A DNA stretch of 64,000 nt from Nocardioides aquaticus (GCF_018459925.1 NZ_CP075371.1:4464001-4528000), one strand, 5' to 3'. Positions 50,325-59,399 are shown, counted from the stretch's first letter. Notes: generated by a model not told the origin, from the letters alone. Numbers and translations: made by a program.

Positions 50325-51488
50325 TCAGCGCGTCAGCGCGAGCACCTTGTCGTCGTCGCCCGCGGGGTCGCCGCGGCCGTCGGTGTTGGAGGTCGTGAGC
50401 AGCAGCCCGCCGTCCGCGGCGGGCAGGACGGTGCGCAGCCGGCCGTACTCGCCCGCGACGTGGGACACCGGCTGGCCGACGGGCTCGCCGGCCGCGGCCG
50501 GGAGCGGCACCTCCCACAGGATCGCGCCGCGCAGGGAGGCCAGCCACAACGAGCCGTCCCACACCGTCAGTCCGGACGGCGAGGCGTCGCCGGTGCGCCA
50601 CACCGCGGCGGGGTCCAGGTAGTCCTCGTCCGCGACGTCCTCACCGCCGCTGCCCTCCACCTCGGGCCAGCCGTAGTTGCCACCGGCCTCGACGAGGTTG
50701 ATCTCGTCCCACGCGGCGTCGCCGAACTCCGCCTCCCAGAGCCGGCCCTCGTCGTCGAGCGCGAGGCCCTGGACGTTGCGGTGGCCCGAGCTGTAGACCG
50801 CGGTCCCGCCGGGGTTGCCGGGCGCCGGCTCCCCGTCGAGGGTGACCCGCAGGACCTTGCCCGACAACGAGTCGGGGTCCTGGGCGCTCGCGGGGTCGCC
50901 GTTGTCACCGGTGCCGACGTAGAGCAACTCGTCGGGGCCCACCAGCAGCCGCCCGCCCTGGTGGTACCCCGCGCCGGTCGGGATCCCGGTGAGCACCGGC
51001 TCGGGCTCGCCGAGCCGGTCGCCGTCCCAGTCCATCGACACGACCCGGGCGTCCTGCTCGCCGGTGTAGTAGGCCAGCAGCCGGTCCTGGCCGGGCGGCA
51101 TCGCCAGCCCCAGCAGGCCGGACTCGCTGCCGGTCACCACGCCCGGGACCGTCGTCACCGTGGTCTGCTCGCCGGTGCCACGGTCGACCCGCAGGATCTC
51201 GGCGGTGTCCCGCTCGGCCACGAGCAGGTCGCCGTCGTCGAGCTCGACGACGCCCCAGGGGCTGGTGATCCCGGACGCCACCTCGTCGACGGCGAGCTCG
51301 TCGGTCGCCACGTCCTCGGGGGTGCCGGTGGCCACCGCCCCCGACGGTGCGTTCGCGCGGCCCCCGGTGTCGGGGTCGTCGCCCGAGGTGATGCTGTCGT
51401 CGCCGCAGGCGGCGAGCAGCCCCAGGGCGAGCACCGCGGCGACGGCCCCGCCCGTACGACGGGTGGTGCGGCTCCGCGGAAGGCTCAT
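50325..51488 (-). CDS. PQQ-dependent sugar dehydrogenase, lipoprotein (Asd/YliI-like)
   Basis: 387 aa from ATG 51488. A signal peptide with lipobox (LALGLLAAC) is followed by an acidic linker and a six-bladed beta-propeller of the GSDH family: SPWGVVELDDGDLLVAERD, GLLGLAMPPG, GYHQGGRLLVGPDELLYVGTGDNG with the conserved His, and YGWPEVEG. These enzymes oxidise aldose sugars with PQQ on the cell surface. Most actinomycetes cannot make PQQ and no pqq genes are seen here, so the cofactor may be scavenged or replaced. An upstream in-frame GTG (51515) is not preferred. Confidence 0.88.
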   Translation of the reverse strand: MSLPRSRTTRRTGGAVAAVLALGLLAACGDDSITSGDDPDTGGRANAPSGAVATGTPEDVATDELAVDEVASGITSPWGVVELDDGDLLVAERDTAEILRVDRGTGEQTTVTTVPGVVTGSESGLLGLAMPPGQDRLLAYYTGEQDARVVSMDWDGDRLGEPEPVLTGIPTGAGYHQGGRLLVGPDELLYVGTGDNGDPASAQDPDSLSGKVLRVTLDGEPAPGNPGGTAVYSSGHRNVQGLALDDEGRLWEAEFGDAAWDEINLVEAGGNYGWPEVEGSGGEDVADEDYLDPAAVWRTGDASPSGLTVWDGSLWLASLRGAILWEVPLPAAAGEPVGQPVSHVAGEYGRLRTVLPAADGGLLLTTSNTDGRGDPAGDDDKVLALTR

Positions 51489-51534
51489 GGCTCCCAGCGT
51501 GCCGACACCCCCCAAGGCGGGTCCGGGGCGGCGC

Positions 51535-52494
51535 TCAGCCGGCGGCGTCCAGGTGCGCGCGCACCGCGGTCAGGACCTCCTCGGGCCGCTGCTCGGCGAG
51601 GAAGTGGCCGGACGGCACCGCGTGGCCGACCGCGGCGGGGAACCACGTCCGCCACACCTCCACCGGGTCGGCCCGGGCGCCCACGACGCCCTTCTCGCCC
51701 CACAGCACCAGGGCCGGCAGGTCGACGGTGCGGCGCCGGTCGGCACGGTCGTGCTCGAGGTCGGTGCGGGCGCCGGCCCGGTAGTCCTCGCACCAGGCAT
51801 GGACCACCGACGGCACGCGGGCGGCGCCGGCGTACTCCTCCAGCGCGGCGGTCGTCATCCCACCGGTGCCGCCGAGCGCGCCCAGGGCGTGGTCGAGCCA
51901 GGCCTGGGGGTCTGCGTCGATCAGCCGCTCGGGCAGGCCGCCGCCCTGGATGAGGAAGGTCCAGTGGAAGTAGCGCCGGGCCAGCCAGGCGTCCATCTGC
52001 TCCCACACGTCGAGGGTGGGCAGGATGTCGAGCAGGGCGACCGAGCGGGCGAGGCCCGGGTGGTCCAGGACCAGCCGGTGGGCGGTGCGCGCCCCGCGGT
52101 CGTGACCCACGACGTGCACACCGGTGGGGTCGAGCCCCAGCGCCTCGAGGACCCGCGGCTGGTCGGCGGCCATCGCACGGAAGGTCATCTCGCCGTCGTG
52201 GCAGGTCGAGGCGCCGTACCCCCGCAGGTCCGGGGCGACCACGGTGAACCCGTCCGCGACGAGGGCCGGCGCGACGTGGTGCCACATCGCGCTGGTCTGG
52301 GGATAGCCGTGCAGCAGCAGCACGACGCCACGGGTCCCCGGGGCCGTCCGGGACGAGCGGCCGCGGACGGTCGCGCCGTCCACCTCGACCGTGAACGGGT
52401 CCAGCCCCGGGAGGAGGACGTCGTCAGCGGGCTGCTCGTGGGTGGGCGGCTCGTGGGTGGGCGGCTCGTGGGTGGGCGGCTCGCGGTCGGTCAC
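51535..52494 (-). CDS. Alpha/beta hydrolase with fluoroacetate-dehalogenase residue set
   Basis: 319 aa. Nucleophile Asp132 in VVGHDRGARTAHR, catalytic acid Asp156 in ALLDILP and His297 in SGHFLAEQ. The carboxylate/halide pocket of characterised fluoroacetate dehalogenases is also present: Arg133, Arg136, His177-Trp178 in RYFHWTFL and Tyr238 in CEDYRAGA. The spacings Asp to acid (24) and Asp to His-Trp (45-46) match what I recall for that family. Predicted reaction: hydrolysis of short 2-haloacids. The first 20 residues are a P-P-T-H-E triple repeat. It lies in a leftward run with patatin and SLC13 permease genes upstream. Confidence 0.85.
   Translation of the reverse strand: MTDREPPTHEPPTHEPPTHEQPADDVLLPGLDPFTVEVDGATVRGRSSRTAPGTRGVVLLLHGYPQTSAMWHHVAPALVADGFTVVAPDLRGYGASTCHDGEMTFRAMAADQPRVLEALGLDPTGVHVVGHDRGARTAHRLVLDHPGLARSVALLDILPTLDVWEQMDAWLARRYFHWTFLIQGGGLPERLIDADPQAWLDHALGALGGTGGMTTAALEEYAGAARVPSVVHAWCEDYRAGARTDLEHDRADRRRTVDLPALVLWGEKGVVGARADPVEVWRTWFPAAVGHAVPSGHFLAEQRPEEVLTAVRAHLDAAG
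52433..52477. repeat. 15-bp tandem repeat at the 5' end of the dehalogenase-like gene
   Basis: Three units of GGCTCGTGGGTGGGC (first with one change), 52433-52447, 52448-52462 and 52463-52477. On the coding strand they encode three copies of P-P-T-H-E before the enzyme fold starts. Confidence 0.88.
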
Positions 52495-52563
52495 GTGGGC
52501 GAACCTAGGCGAGCCGACCGGCGCCCGCCACGCCCAGCCGCGACCTGGGGCCGGCCCGGATCC

Positions 52564-53412
52564 TCAGGCCCAGGCGGCGGCGACCCGCTCGGCGACGTCG
52601 GCCGCCTGGCGGAGCCCGGTACGCGCGGCGTCGGCGCGGTGCGCGAAGTCGAGCACGTTGCGGCCGATGTCGCTCAGCGCCTGGGCGTCCGGCACCACGA
52701 CGGCCGAGCGGGTGCAGCCGGTGCGCGCGAGCTGGGCCGGGATCGACGTCGCCCGCGAGAACGCGCGCGGCAGCGGGGCCACGACGACCACGTCGTCGTA
52801 GCCGGTGGCGAGGTCGACGTTGGCGGTCGAGCGGAAGCCGCCGTCCAGGTAGTGCCGGTCGCCGACGGCCACGGTCGGCCACACCAGCGGGACCGCGCAG
52901 CTGGCGGCGACGGCGCGCACCAGCGGGACGCCGTTGACGCCCGCGGCGCGGTCGAAGACGGTGAACCGGCCGGTCTCGGCCTCGACCGCGGTGATCTTCA
53001 GCTCCCGCTCGGGCCACTCCTCCCAGGGGACGATCCCGCGGATGACCTCCACCCGCTCCTCCCGGTCCCCGGGGTGCCGCATCGCCTTGCGCCCGAGCCG
53101 GGCCCGCTTGCGCTCGGCGTCGCCGGGCAGCAGGAACGGCGGGACCAGCCGGGCGATCGTCCCCGGGCCCATCCGGGCCGTCGGGCCGGGCTCCGGCGGC
53201 TCGAGCTGGGAGTCGTACAACCCCGCCAGGTCGGTGCCCTCCGCCGGCGCGCAGCGCAGCAGCGAGCCGACGATCGAGCCGGCCGAGGTGCCGACCACCA
53301 GGTCGGCGTCGGTGAGGTCGACCCCGGCGCGGGCCAGGCCGTGCAGGAGGCCGAGCTCCCAGGCGATCCCGGTGATGCCGCCGCCGCCGAGGACGAGTGC
53401 GCGTCTGGTCAC
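52564..53412 (-). CDS. Patatin-like phospholipase
   Basis: 282 aa. Oxyanion loop GGGGITGIAWELG, nucleophile elbow GTSAGS (Ser near residue 44) and the catalytic Asp in YLDGGFRSTANVDLA. No signal peptide; cytosolic or membrane-associated lipid acyl hydrolase. Length and motifs are complete, so activity is expected; the lipid is unknown. It starts 9 nt after the stop of the SLC13 gene in the same direction and is probably in its operon. Confidence 0.9.
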   Translation of the reverse strand: MTRRALVLGGGGITGIAWELGLLHGLARAGVDLTDADLVVGTSAGSIVGSLLRCAPAEGTDLAGLYDSQLEPPEPGPTARMGPGTIARLVPPFLLPGDAERKRARLGRKAMRHPGDREERVEVIRGIVPWEEWPERELKITAVEAETGRFTVFDRAAGVNGVPLVRAVAASCAVPLVWPTVAVGDRHYLDGGFRSTANVDLATGYDDVVVVAPLPRAFSRATSIPAQLARTGCTRSAVVVPDAQALSDIGRNVLDFAHRADAARTGLRQAADVAERVAAAWA

Positions 53413-53421
53413 CCGGCGAGG

Positions 53422-54645
53422 CTAGCCACCACCCCCAGCGCCGCCCACGCCCCCCACGCCGCCCCCGACGCCGCCCCCGACCAGCGCGAGGGCCGCGACG
53501 GAGGCGACCAGCACGACCGGCACCAGCACCAGCCCGGACGCGGCGAACGACCGGGCGGTGACCTCGAGCCCCCGCGCCCGGCAGCGCTCACGCCACAGCA
53601 GCGTCGCCAACGACCCCCACACCAGGACCAGCGGCCCGGCGTTCACCCCGACGAGCACCGCGAGCAGCCGGGGCACGGAGTCGCCGGCGGCCGGCTCCAG
53701 GGCGAGGTACGCCGGCAGGTTGTTGACCAGGTTGGCCGCCCCGGCCGACGTCGCCGCCAGCCGCAGCAGGTCGGTGAAGCCGCCGCCCTCGCCGGCCACG
53801 GCGGCCGTGACCCGGCCCAGGCCGTGCTCGTCGGCCGCGGCGACGACCAGGAACAACCCGGTCACGGTCAGCACCAGGCGCCACGGCAGCGCCCGGGACC
53901 AGGTGCCGCGCGACGGCAGCGCGCGGCGGCGTACGCCCGCGACCACCGCGAGAGCCGCCGCGGCCAGCACCGCGGCCACCGCGACGTCGGCACCGGCCAG
54001 CACGGCCGTGGCGAACGCGAGCACCGCCACCAGCGCGGCGGCGAGGAGCACGGCGTCCTCGACCGGCCGGGGTGCGGGCACGACGTAGCGCCCGCGCAGC
54101 TCGCGGCGGTGCCGCACCGCGAGGACCACGACGGTCGCGACCACGGCGGCCGCGGCCGGGGCAGCCGCCCGCGCCGCGTACTCCGCCGGGTGCAGGTCGA
54201 GCGTGCGCAGCGCCAGCAGGTTGGTCAGGTTCGAGACCGGCAGCAGCAGGCTGGCGGTGTTGGCCAGCCACACGGTGGCCATCGCGAACGGCAGCGGTGG
54301 GAGCCCCAGCCGGGCGCACAGCGTGAGCACGACCGGGGTCAGCAGCACCGCGGTCGTGTCCAGGCTGAGCAGCACCGTGGTCGTGGTGGCCAGCGCGACC
54401 ACCACGCCGAACAGCAGCCACGTCCGACCACCCGCCAGCCGGGCGGCCAGGTCGGCGGCGAGGTCGAACAGGCCCGCGCTCTCGCACAGCTCGGCCAGCA
54501 GGGTCAGCGCCACCAGGAAGACCAGCACCGGGCCGACCCGGACCAGCACCGCCTCCGCCGACGCCGGGGCGAGCACCCCGGTGGCGACCACGACCACCCC
54601 GGCCAGGGCGCTCAGCAGCCACAGCGGTGCCGAACGACGTCGCAC
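53422..54645 (-). CDS. SLC13/ArsB-type permease
   Basis: 407 aa with about 10-11 spans. The ArsB/SLC13 layout is seen in LSLDTTAVLLTPVVLTL, MATVWLANTASLLLPVSNLTNLLAL and the second repeat GAANLVNNLPAYLALEP. These carry arsenite, dicarboxylates or sulfate; no arsR or arsC is near, so arsenite is not favoured. The C terminus ends in a Gly/Val run (GGGVGGGVGGVGG) from a GC repeat. GTG 54645 start. First gene of the leftward run 54645-50325. Confidence 0.85.
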   Translation of the reverse strand: MRRRSAPLWLLSALAGVVVVATGVLAPASAEAVLVRVGPVLVFLVALTLLAELCESAGLFDLAADLAARLAGGRTWLLFGVVVALATTTTVLLSLDTTAVLLTPVVLTLCARLGLPPLPFAMATVWLANTASLLLPVSNLTNLLALRTLDLHPAEYAARAAAPAAAAVVATVVVLAVRHRRELRGRYVVPAPRPVEDAVLLAAALVAVLAFATAVLAGADVAVAAVLAAAALAVVAGVRRRALPSRGTWSRALPWRLVLTVTGLFLVVAAADEHGLGRVTAAVAGEGGGFTDLLRLAATSAGAANLVNNLPAYLALEPAAGDSVPRLLAVLVGVNAGPLVLVWGSLATLLWRERCRARGLEVTARSFAASGLVLVPVVLVASVAALALVGGGVGGGVGGVGGAGGGG

Positions 54646-54712
54646 GACTCATCCCTCCCCTGGACCCCGCAGGACCGCGGCGGAGCCTACGACGCCCTGC
54701 CAGGATCGGCCC

Positions 54713-55453
54713 GTGACGACGCCACGGTGGGACGGTGCCCGCAACCTGCGCGACCTCGGGGGCCTGCCCCTGGTCGGCGGCGGCCGGACCCGCGCCGGGC
54801 AGGTCTACCGGTCGGCGGCACCGGCGACGATGACCGACCGCGGGTGGCGCGAGGCCGCCGCCGCGGGACTGGTCCGGGTCGTCGACCTGCGCAACGCCGA
54901 GGAGCGCGAGGGCGGCCCGCACCCCGCGCCGCCGGGCGTCAAGGTGGTCCACGCCCCGGTGGAGGACCCGCACGACGAGGCGTACCTCGAGGAGGTCGGT
55001 CCCTGGCTCGACCACCCCCACGGCTGGGCGCCGACGGTCCGTCGCTTCCCGGACCTGGTCGCCACCGCGGTCGCCGCGGTCGCCGAGGCGCCGGGCCCGG
55101 TGCTGCTGCACTGCCAGGGCGGCCGGGACCGGGCCGGGATGCTGTCGGCGCTGGTGCTCGCGGTGGCCGGAGTCGAGACCGACGCGGTGGTCGCCGACTA
55201 CGCAGGCGGCTTCCGGGGCGCGGCCGGCCATCCCGGGCACGGTCTGGCCTGGGACACCGCCGCCGGGGCCTGGGTGCCCCGGACGGACCCGGTCCCGACC
55301 GCTGCCGTGCTCGAGGAGAGGGTCGCCGCCCGGCTGCCCGACGCCCGGGCGTACCTGGAGGGCACGGACGTGCCCGCCGCGCTGCTCGCCGCCGGGGTCC
55401 CGTACGCGTCGCTGACCGCCCTGCGCGCCCGGCTCGACGGCGGCGCCCGCTGA
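54713..55453 (+). CDS. Protein-tyrosine/dual-specificity phosphatase (LipA/PtpB-like)
   Basis: 246 aa from GTG 54713. The N terminus NLRDLGGLPLVGGGRTRAGQVYRSAA and the P-loop LLHCQGGRDRAG (Cys134, Arg140) are those of the secreted/cytosolic tyrosine phosphatase group that includes mycobacterial PtpB and Y_phosphatase3 proteins. A general-acid Asp precedes the P-loop within VEDPHDEAY. No signal peptide. Substrate may be phosphotyrosine, phosphoserine or phosphoinositide. It is divergent from SLC13 and 92 nt upstream of the histidine kinase. Confidence 0.87.
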   Translation: MTTPRWDGARNLRDLGGLPLVGGGRTRAGQVYRSAAPATMTDRGWREAAAAGLVRVVDLRNAEEREGGPHPAPPGVKVVHAPVEDPHDEAYLEEVGPWLDHPHGWAPTVRRFPDLVATAVAAVAEAPGPVLLHCQGGRDRAGMLSALVLAVAGVETDAVVADYAGGFRGAAGHPGHGLAWDTAAGAWVPRTDPVPTAAVLEERVAARLPDARAYLEGTDVPAALLAAGVPYASLTALRARLDGGAR

Positions 55454-55545
55454 TCCGGACCGGTCGGGGCGGGTGGAAAGAAACGCGTACGGGTGGTCCG
55501 CACCCGGCCTACCCTTCGAAGCACCCACCCCCCGAGGACCACCCC

Positions 55546-57390
55546 ATGCCCGCCATCCCGACACCGCCGCCGGCGCAGGCTGCGGCGCTGAGCGACCTGC
55601 ACCGCGTGCTGCTCCTGGTCAACAGCGGCCGCGGTCTGCACGACGTGCTGCGCGCCGCCGCCGAGGGCGTGCGCGACGTGCTCGGCTTCGCCGGCGTGGC
55701 GGTCAACCTGCACAGCGCCTGCGGCTTCTTCGAGACCGTGGTCGTGGTCGGGCCGGGCACCGAGGCGGTCGCCGGGAGCCGGCACCGGGTCGAGGACGTC
55801 GAGGCCGAGCTCGACGCGGCCGACCAGTGGGGCCTGCTGCGCTTCGTCCCGGCCGGGCGCTACGACCTCCCGGAGGACGCCGCCGTGTGGCGCACCAGCG
55901 AGCCGGCGCTGGACGAGCCGGACGCGTGGCAGCCCGACGACGCCCTCTACGCGCCCCTGTGCGGCGCCGACGGCCAGCTGCTGGGGGTGCTCGGTCTCGA
56001 CCTGCCCCTTGACGGACGCCGGCCGGGTCCCGAGGCCCGGGCCATCCTGGAGATCTACGCGGTGCAGATCGGCCTGGCGGTGGGCCAGGCGCGCGAGCGC
56101 GAGCGGCTGGAGGAGCGGGTCCGGCTGTCCGCGGCGGTACGCCGACTGGTCGCGACCGCCTCGGACTCCCTGGAGCTCGCCGAGGTGCTGCCGGCCTGCG
56201 TCCCGCCGCTGCTGGAGGGCTTCCGCGCCGAGAAGGCCTGGGTCCGCCTCTTCGCCGACGAGGGTGGCGCCTGGGAGGCGGTGAACTACCCGGCCGACCT
56301 CGGCCGGACCCTGCACCACTCGGCCGCCGCCGACCAGGGCTGGCCCGAGCTCGACGAGGCGCGGGCGTTCGCGTCGGCCTGGCGCGTCGCCGGCGCCTGC
56401 TGGGAGGCCCAGCGCACGGTGGTCATCGACGAGCACCGGTTCGAGGACGACGACGGCGTGGTCCCCGCGACCAGCCGCCGGCGCGTCGTGGACTGGCTCC
56501 GGGCCCTCGGCCACGCCCAGTTCGTGATGGTCCCGCTGGGCTCGGGGCGCCAGTGCCTGGGCTACGTCGTGCTGAGCCGCGCCGAGCGGGCCGGGGCGTG
56601 GACCGAGGCCGAGGAGGACGCCGCGCTCGACGTCGCCCGCGAGCTCGGGCGGGTGATCGGCACCGCGCGGGTCCGGATGCGCGAGCACGAGCTGCTGCGC
56701 CGGCTCGAGCGGCTCGACGCCCACCGCACCGAGGTCATCACCACCGTCGTGCACGAGCTGAAGAACCCGCTCGCGGCCATCCTCGGCAACCTCGAGATGG
56801 TCCGCGACGACCCGACCGTCATCGACCGGGCCCACCAGGCGATCCAGGCCAGCGGCGAGCGGATGCTGGCGCTGGTGCAGGACATGCTCACCCTCACCCG
56901 GCTGCGCGAGCCGGCGACGGTCGAGCACGTCCCGGTCGACCTCACCGCGGTGGTCGTCGCCGTCGTCGACCAGCTGGCCGCCCAGGCCGGGCGGGCCGGG
57001 GTGGGCGTGGACCTCTCGGGTGCGCGCCCGGGCGTGCGGGTGACCGGCGACGGCGAGGAGCTGGAGCAGCTCGTGCTCAACCTCGCCTCCAACGCGATCA
57101 AGTTCAGCGACGCCGGCGACATGGTGCGCCTGGAGGTCGGCACGGACCCGGACGGACGCGCGGTGCTGCGGGTGACCGACGAGGGCATCGGCATCTCGCC
57201 CGAGGACCGGGAGGGGCTGTTCACCGAGTTCGACCGGGGCACCGACCCCGAGGCGCGACGTCGCCCGGGCAGCGGCCTGGGCCTGGCCATCGCCGGACGG
57301 GTGGCCGAGCGCCACGGGGGCCGGATCGAGGTCGGCTCGCAGCCCGGCCGCGGCAGCACGTTCACCGTACGGCTCCCCTCGGCCGGCTGA
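55546..57390 (+). CDS. Sensor histidine kinase with two GAF domains (orphan)
   Basis: 614 aa from ATG 55546. GAF-like domain 1 (about 15-185), GAF-like domain 2 (about 200-375), a coiled segment, HisKA with His403 in VVHELKNPLAAI, and HATPase_c with N-box NLASNAIKF, G1 DEGIGISPED and G2 GSGLGLAIAG. No membrane spans, so a soluble sensor of a small molecule, light or redox cue. No response regulator is adjacent on either side. The frame is open for over 4 kb upstream but that region is antisense to other genes; ATG 55546 begins the recognisable protein. Confidence 0.93.
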   Translation: MPAIPTPPPAQAAALSDLHRVLLLVNSGRGLHDVLRAAAEGVRDVLGFAGVAVNLHSACGFFETVVVVGPGTEAVAGSRHRVEDVEAELDAADQWGLLRFVPAGRYDLPEDAAVWRTSEPALDEPDAWQPDDALYAPLCGADGQLLGVLGLDLPLDGRRPGPEARAILEIYAVQIGLAVGQARERERLEERVRLSAAVRRLVATASDSLELAEVLPACVPPLLEGFRAEKAWVRLFADEGGAWEAVNYPADLGRTLHHSAAADQGWPELDEARAFASAWRVAGACWEAQRTVVIDEHRFEDDDGVVPATSRRRVVDWLRALGHAQFVMVPLGSGRQCLGYVVLSRAERAGAWTEAEEDAALDVARELGRVIGTARVRMREHELLRRLERLDAHRTEVITTVVHELKNPLAAILGNLEMVRDDPTVIDRAHQAIQASGERMLALVQDMLTLTRLREPATVEHVPVDLTAVVVAVVDQLAAQAGRAGVGVDLSGARPGVRVTGDGEELEQLVLNLASNAIKFSDAGDMVRLEVGTDPDGRAVLRVTDEGIGISPEDREGLFTEFDRGTDPEARRRPGSGLGLAIAGRVAERHGGRIEVGSQPGRGSTFTVRLPSAG

Positions 57391-57424
57391 CCCGGGCGAG
57401 GACCGGCCGGTGCGGACCTGGGAC

Positions 57425-57443
57425 TAAGGGTCACCTAACCTCT
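57425..57443 (+). promoter_or_regulatory. Iron-box-like (DtxR/IdeR) sequence before the ABC exporter
   Basis: TAAGGGTCACCTAACC starting at 57425 contains TAAGG-N4-CCTAA, an imperfect dyad that agrees with about 13 of 19 positions of the IdeR consensus as I remember it. It ends 5-7 nt before the GTG at 57448 and would block transcription or initiation if bound. Confidence 0.35.
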
Positions 57444-57447
57444 GCGG

Positions 57448-59235
57448 GTGACCCCCGACGAGATGCGCCGCCCGATGCGGACCCTGGGCGGTCGCTACCG
57501 CCAGCACCGCCCCCGCCTGGTGGCCGCCGTCGCCGCGTCGACGGTCAACAAGGTCGCCGACGTCGTGCCCGAGCTGCTGATCGGCGCCGCGGTCGACGTG
57601 GTCGTGCGTGGCGACGGGTCCCTGGTCGGCACCCTGCTCGGCGTCGAGTCCCGCTACGCCCAGCTGGCGTGGCTGGCCGCCTTCAACGTCGTGGTGTGGG
57701 TGATCGAGTCCGCCAGCGAGTACGCCGCCAGCCGGCTGTGGCGCGGGCTGTCCCAGCGGGTCGAGCACCAGCTGCGGATCGAGGCGTACGACCACGTGCA
57801 GCACCTCGACGTCGGCTGGCACGAGTCCCGCCCCTCGGGCGCGACCCTGGCGACGCTGAACGACGACGTGAACCGGCTCGAGGAGTTCCTGGACTTCGGG
57901 GCGCCGGCGATCCTCCAGACCGCGCTGAACATCCTGCTGGTGGGCGCGGTGTTCGCGGTGGCGTCCTGGGAGCTGCTGGTGCTGGCGTTCCTGCCGATCC
58001 CGCTGATCATCCTCGGCTCGCTGCGCTTCCAGCGGCGCCTCGCGCCGCTCTACGACCGGGTCCGCGCCAGCGTCGCCGACCTCTCCGACACCCTCACCGC
58101 CAACCTCGGCGGGATCACCACGATCAAGGCGTTCACCGCCGAGGACCGCGAGCGCGAGCGGCTCGCGGTGACCAGCGCGGAGTACCGCGACGCCAACCTG
58201 CAGGCCATCCGCTCCTCGGCGCTCTTCGTCCCGCTGGTCCGGATGGCGATCCTCGTCGGCTTCACCTGCACCCTGCTCTTCGGCGGGTGGGCCGCGCTGA
58301 ACGGCACCCTCGAGGTCGGGCTCTACTCCGTCCTGGTCTTCATGACCCAGCGCCTGCTGTGGCCGCTGACCGACGTCGCCGAGGTGCTCGACCTCTACCA
58401 GAAGTCGCGGGCCTCGACCGTGCGCATCCTGCGGCTGCTCGACGAGGAGTCGACCGTGGTGCCCGGCACGACCCTGCTGACCCGGCCGACCTCCGGGCGG
58501 ATCGAGCTCCGCGGGGTCCGGGCCGGCTACGCCGACCACCCCGACGTGCTGCACGGCCTCGACCTGGTCGTGCCGGCCGGGGAGACCCACGCGGTCGTCG
58601 GCTCGACGGGTGCCGGCAAGTCGACCCTGCTGCGCCTCGTGCTGCGCTTCGAGGACCCCCGCGCGGGCCACGTGCTGCTCGACGGCGTCGACGTGCGCGA
58701 GCTCGACTGGGACTCCCTGCGCGGGGCGATCGGCTACGTCGCCCAGGACGTCTACCTCTTCGCCGGCAGCGTCGCCGACAACATCCGCTACGGCCGGCCG
58801 GAGGCGACCGACGCCGAGGTCCGTGAGGCCGCGGACGCCGCGGAGTCGACCTCCTTCATCGAGGCGTTGCCCCAGGGCTGGGACACCCTGGTCGGCGAGC
58901 GCGGGGTAACGCTGTCCGGCGGGCAGCGCCAGCGGCTCGCGCTGGCCAGGGCGATCCTGCGCGACCCGGCCGTGCTCGTGCTCGACGAGGCCACCTCGGC
59001 GGTCGACAACGAGACCGAGGCCGCGATCCAGCGCTCGCTGGGGGTCGTCACCGCCCGGCGTACGGCGCTGGTGGTCGCCCACCGCCTGTCCACGGTGCGG
59101 CACGCGGACCGGATCTGGGTGCTCGACGCCGGTCTGGTGGTCGAGTCCGGCACGCACGACGACCTGGTCGCGGCCGGCGGGACCTACGCCGCGCTGTGGG
59201 GCGTGCAGACCGGCGAGGCCGCGCCGGCGCGCTGA
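57448..59235 (+). CDS. ABC transporter, fused permease-ATPase (exporter type)
   Basis: 595 aa. Membrane domain with six spans (about residues 20-310), including the DFGAPAILQTALN and TTIKAFTAEDRERERL coupling segments. Nucleotide-binding domain about 350-590: Walker A GSTGAGKST (Lys391), Q-loop VAQDVYLFAG, signature LSGGQRQRLALA, Walker B VLVLDEATSA, H-loop AHRLST. A half-transporter working as a homodimer. It resembles multidrug/lipid exporters and the IrtAB-type siderophore machinery more loosely. A candidate iron box sits at its start. Confidence 0.92.
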   Translation: MTPDEMRRPMRTLGGRYRQHRPRLVAAVAASTVNKVADVVPELLIGAAVDVVVRGDGSLVGTLLGVESRYAQLAWLAAFNVVVWVIESASEYAASRLWRGLSQRVEHQLRIEAYDHVQHLDVGWHESRPSGATLATLNDDVNRLEEFLDFGAPAILQTALNILLVGAVFAVASWELLVLAFLPIPLIILGSLRFQRRLAPLYDRVRASVADLSDTLTANLGGITTIKAFTAEDRERERLAVTSAEYRDANLQAIRSSALFVPLVRMAILVGFTCTLLFGGWAALNGTLEVGLYSVLVFMTQRLLWPLTDVAEVLDLYQKSRASTVRILRLLDEESTVVPGTTLLTRPTSGRIELRGVRAGYADHPDVLHGLDLVVPAGETHAVVGSTGAGKSTLLRLVLRFEDPRAGHVLLDGVDVRELDWDSLRGAIGYVAQDVYLFAGSVADNIRYGRPEATDAEVREAADAAESTSFIEALPQGWDTLVGERGVTLSGGQRQRLALARAILRDPAVLVLDEATSAVDNETEAAIQRSLGVVTARRTALVVAHRLSTVRHADRIWVLDAGLVVESGTHDDLVAAGGTYAALWGVQTGEAAPAR

Positions 59236-59275
59236 GGCCTGGTGGTCGTCGGGCGGGGCGGCGGCCCGCGACCGC

Positions 59276-59327
59276 GGGACGTCATACGTTCGCGCGGTCG
59301 GCCACGGCGCCGACCGCATGACGTCCC
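59276..59327. terminator. Nested hairpin between convergent ABC and aqpZ genes
   Basis: Outer stem GGGACGTCAT (59276-59285) with ATGACGTCCC (59318-59327); inner stem GCGGTCGG (59294-59301) with CCGACCGC (59310-59317); an 8-nt bulge separates them on the left. It lies in the 164-nt gap between stops at 59235 and 59400. Nothing else is seen in that gap. Confidence 0.7.
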
Positions 59328-59399
59328 GGTGGCGGCCGACGTGACGTCGCCCGGTGCGGTCGTCGTGGGCGACACGCGGTCCTCGTGCGCTGAGCCGGG

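Noticed and set aside
53422..54645. Arsenic resistance operon
   Set aside because: The permease is ArsB/SLC13-like, but there is no arsR, arsC or arsA nearby and the partner is a patatin.
51160..55545. Long open extension upstream of the histidine kinase, giving a 2076-codon frame
   Set aside because: It crosses several genes on the other strand and encodes no domain; the kinase starts naturally at ATG 55546.
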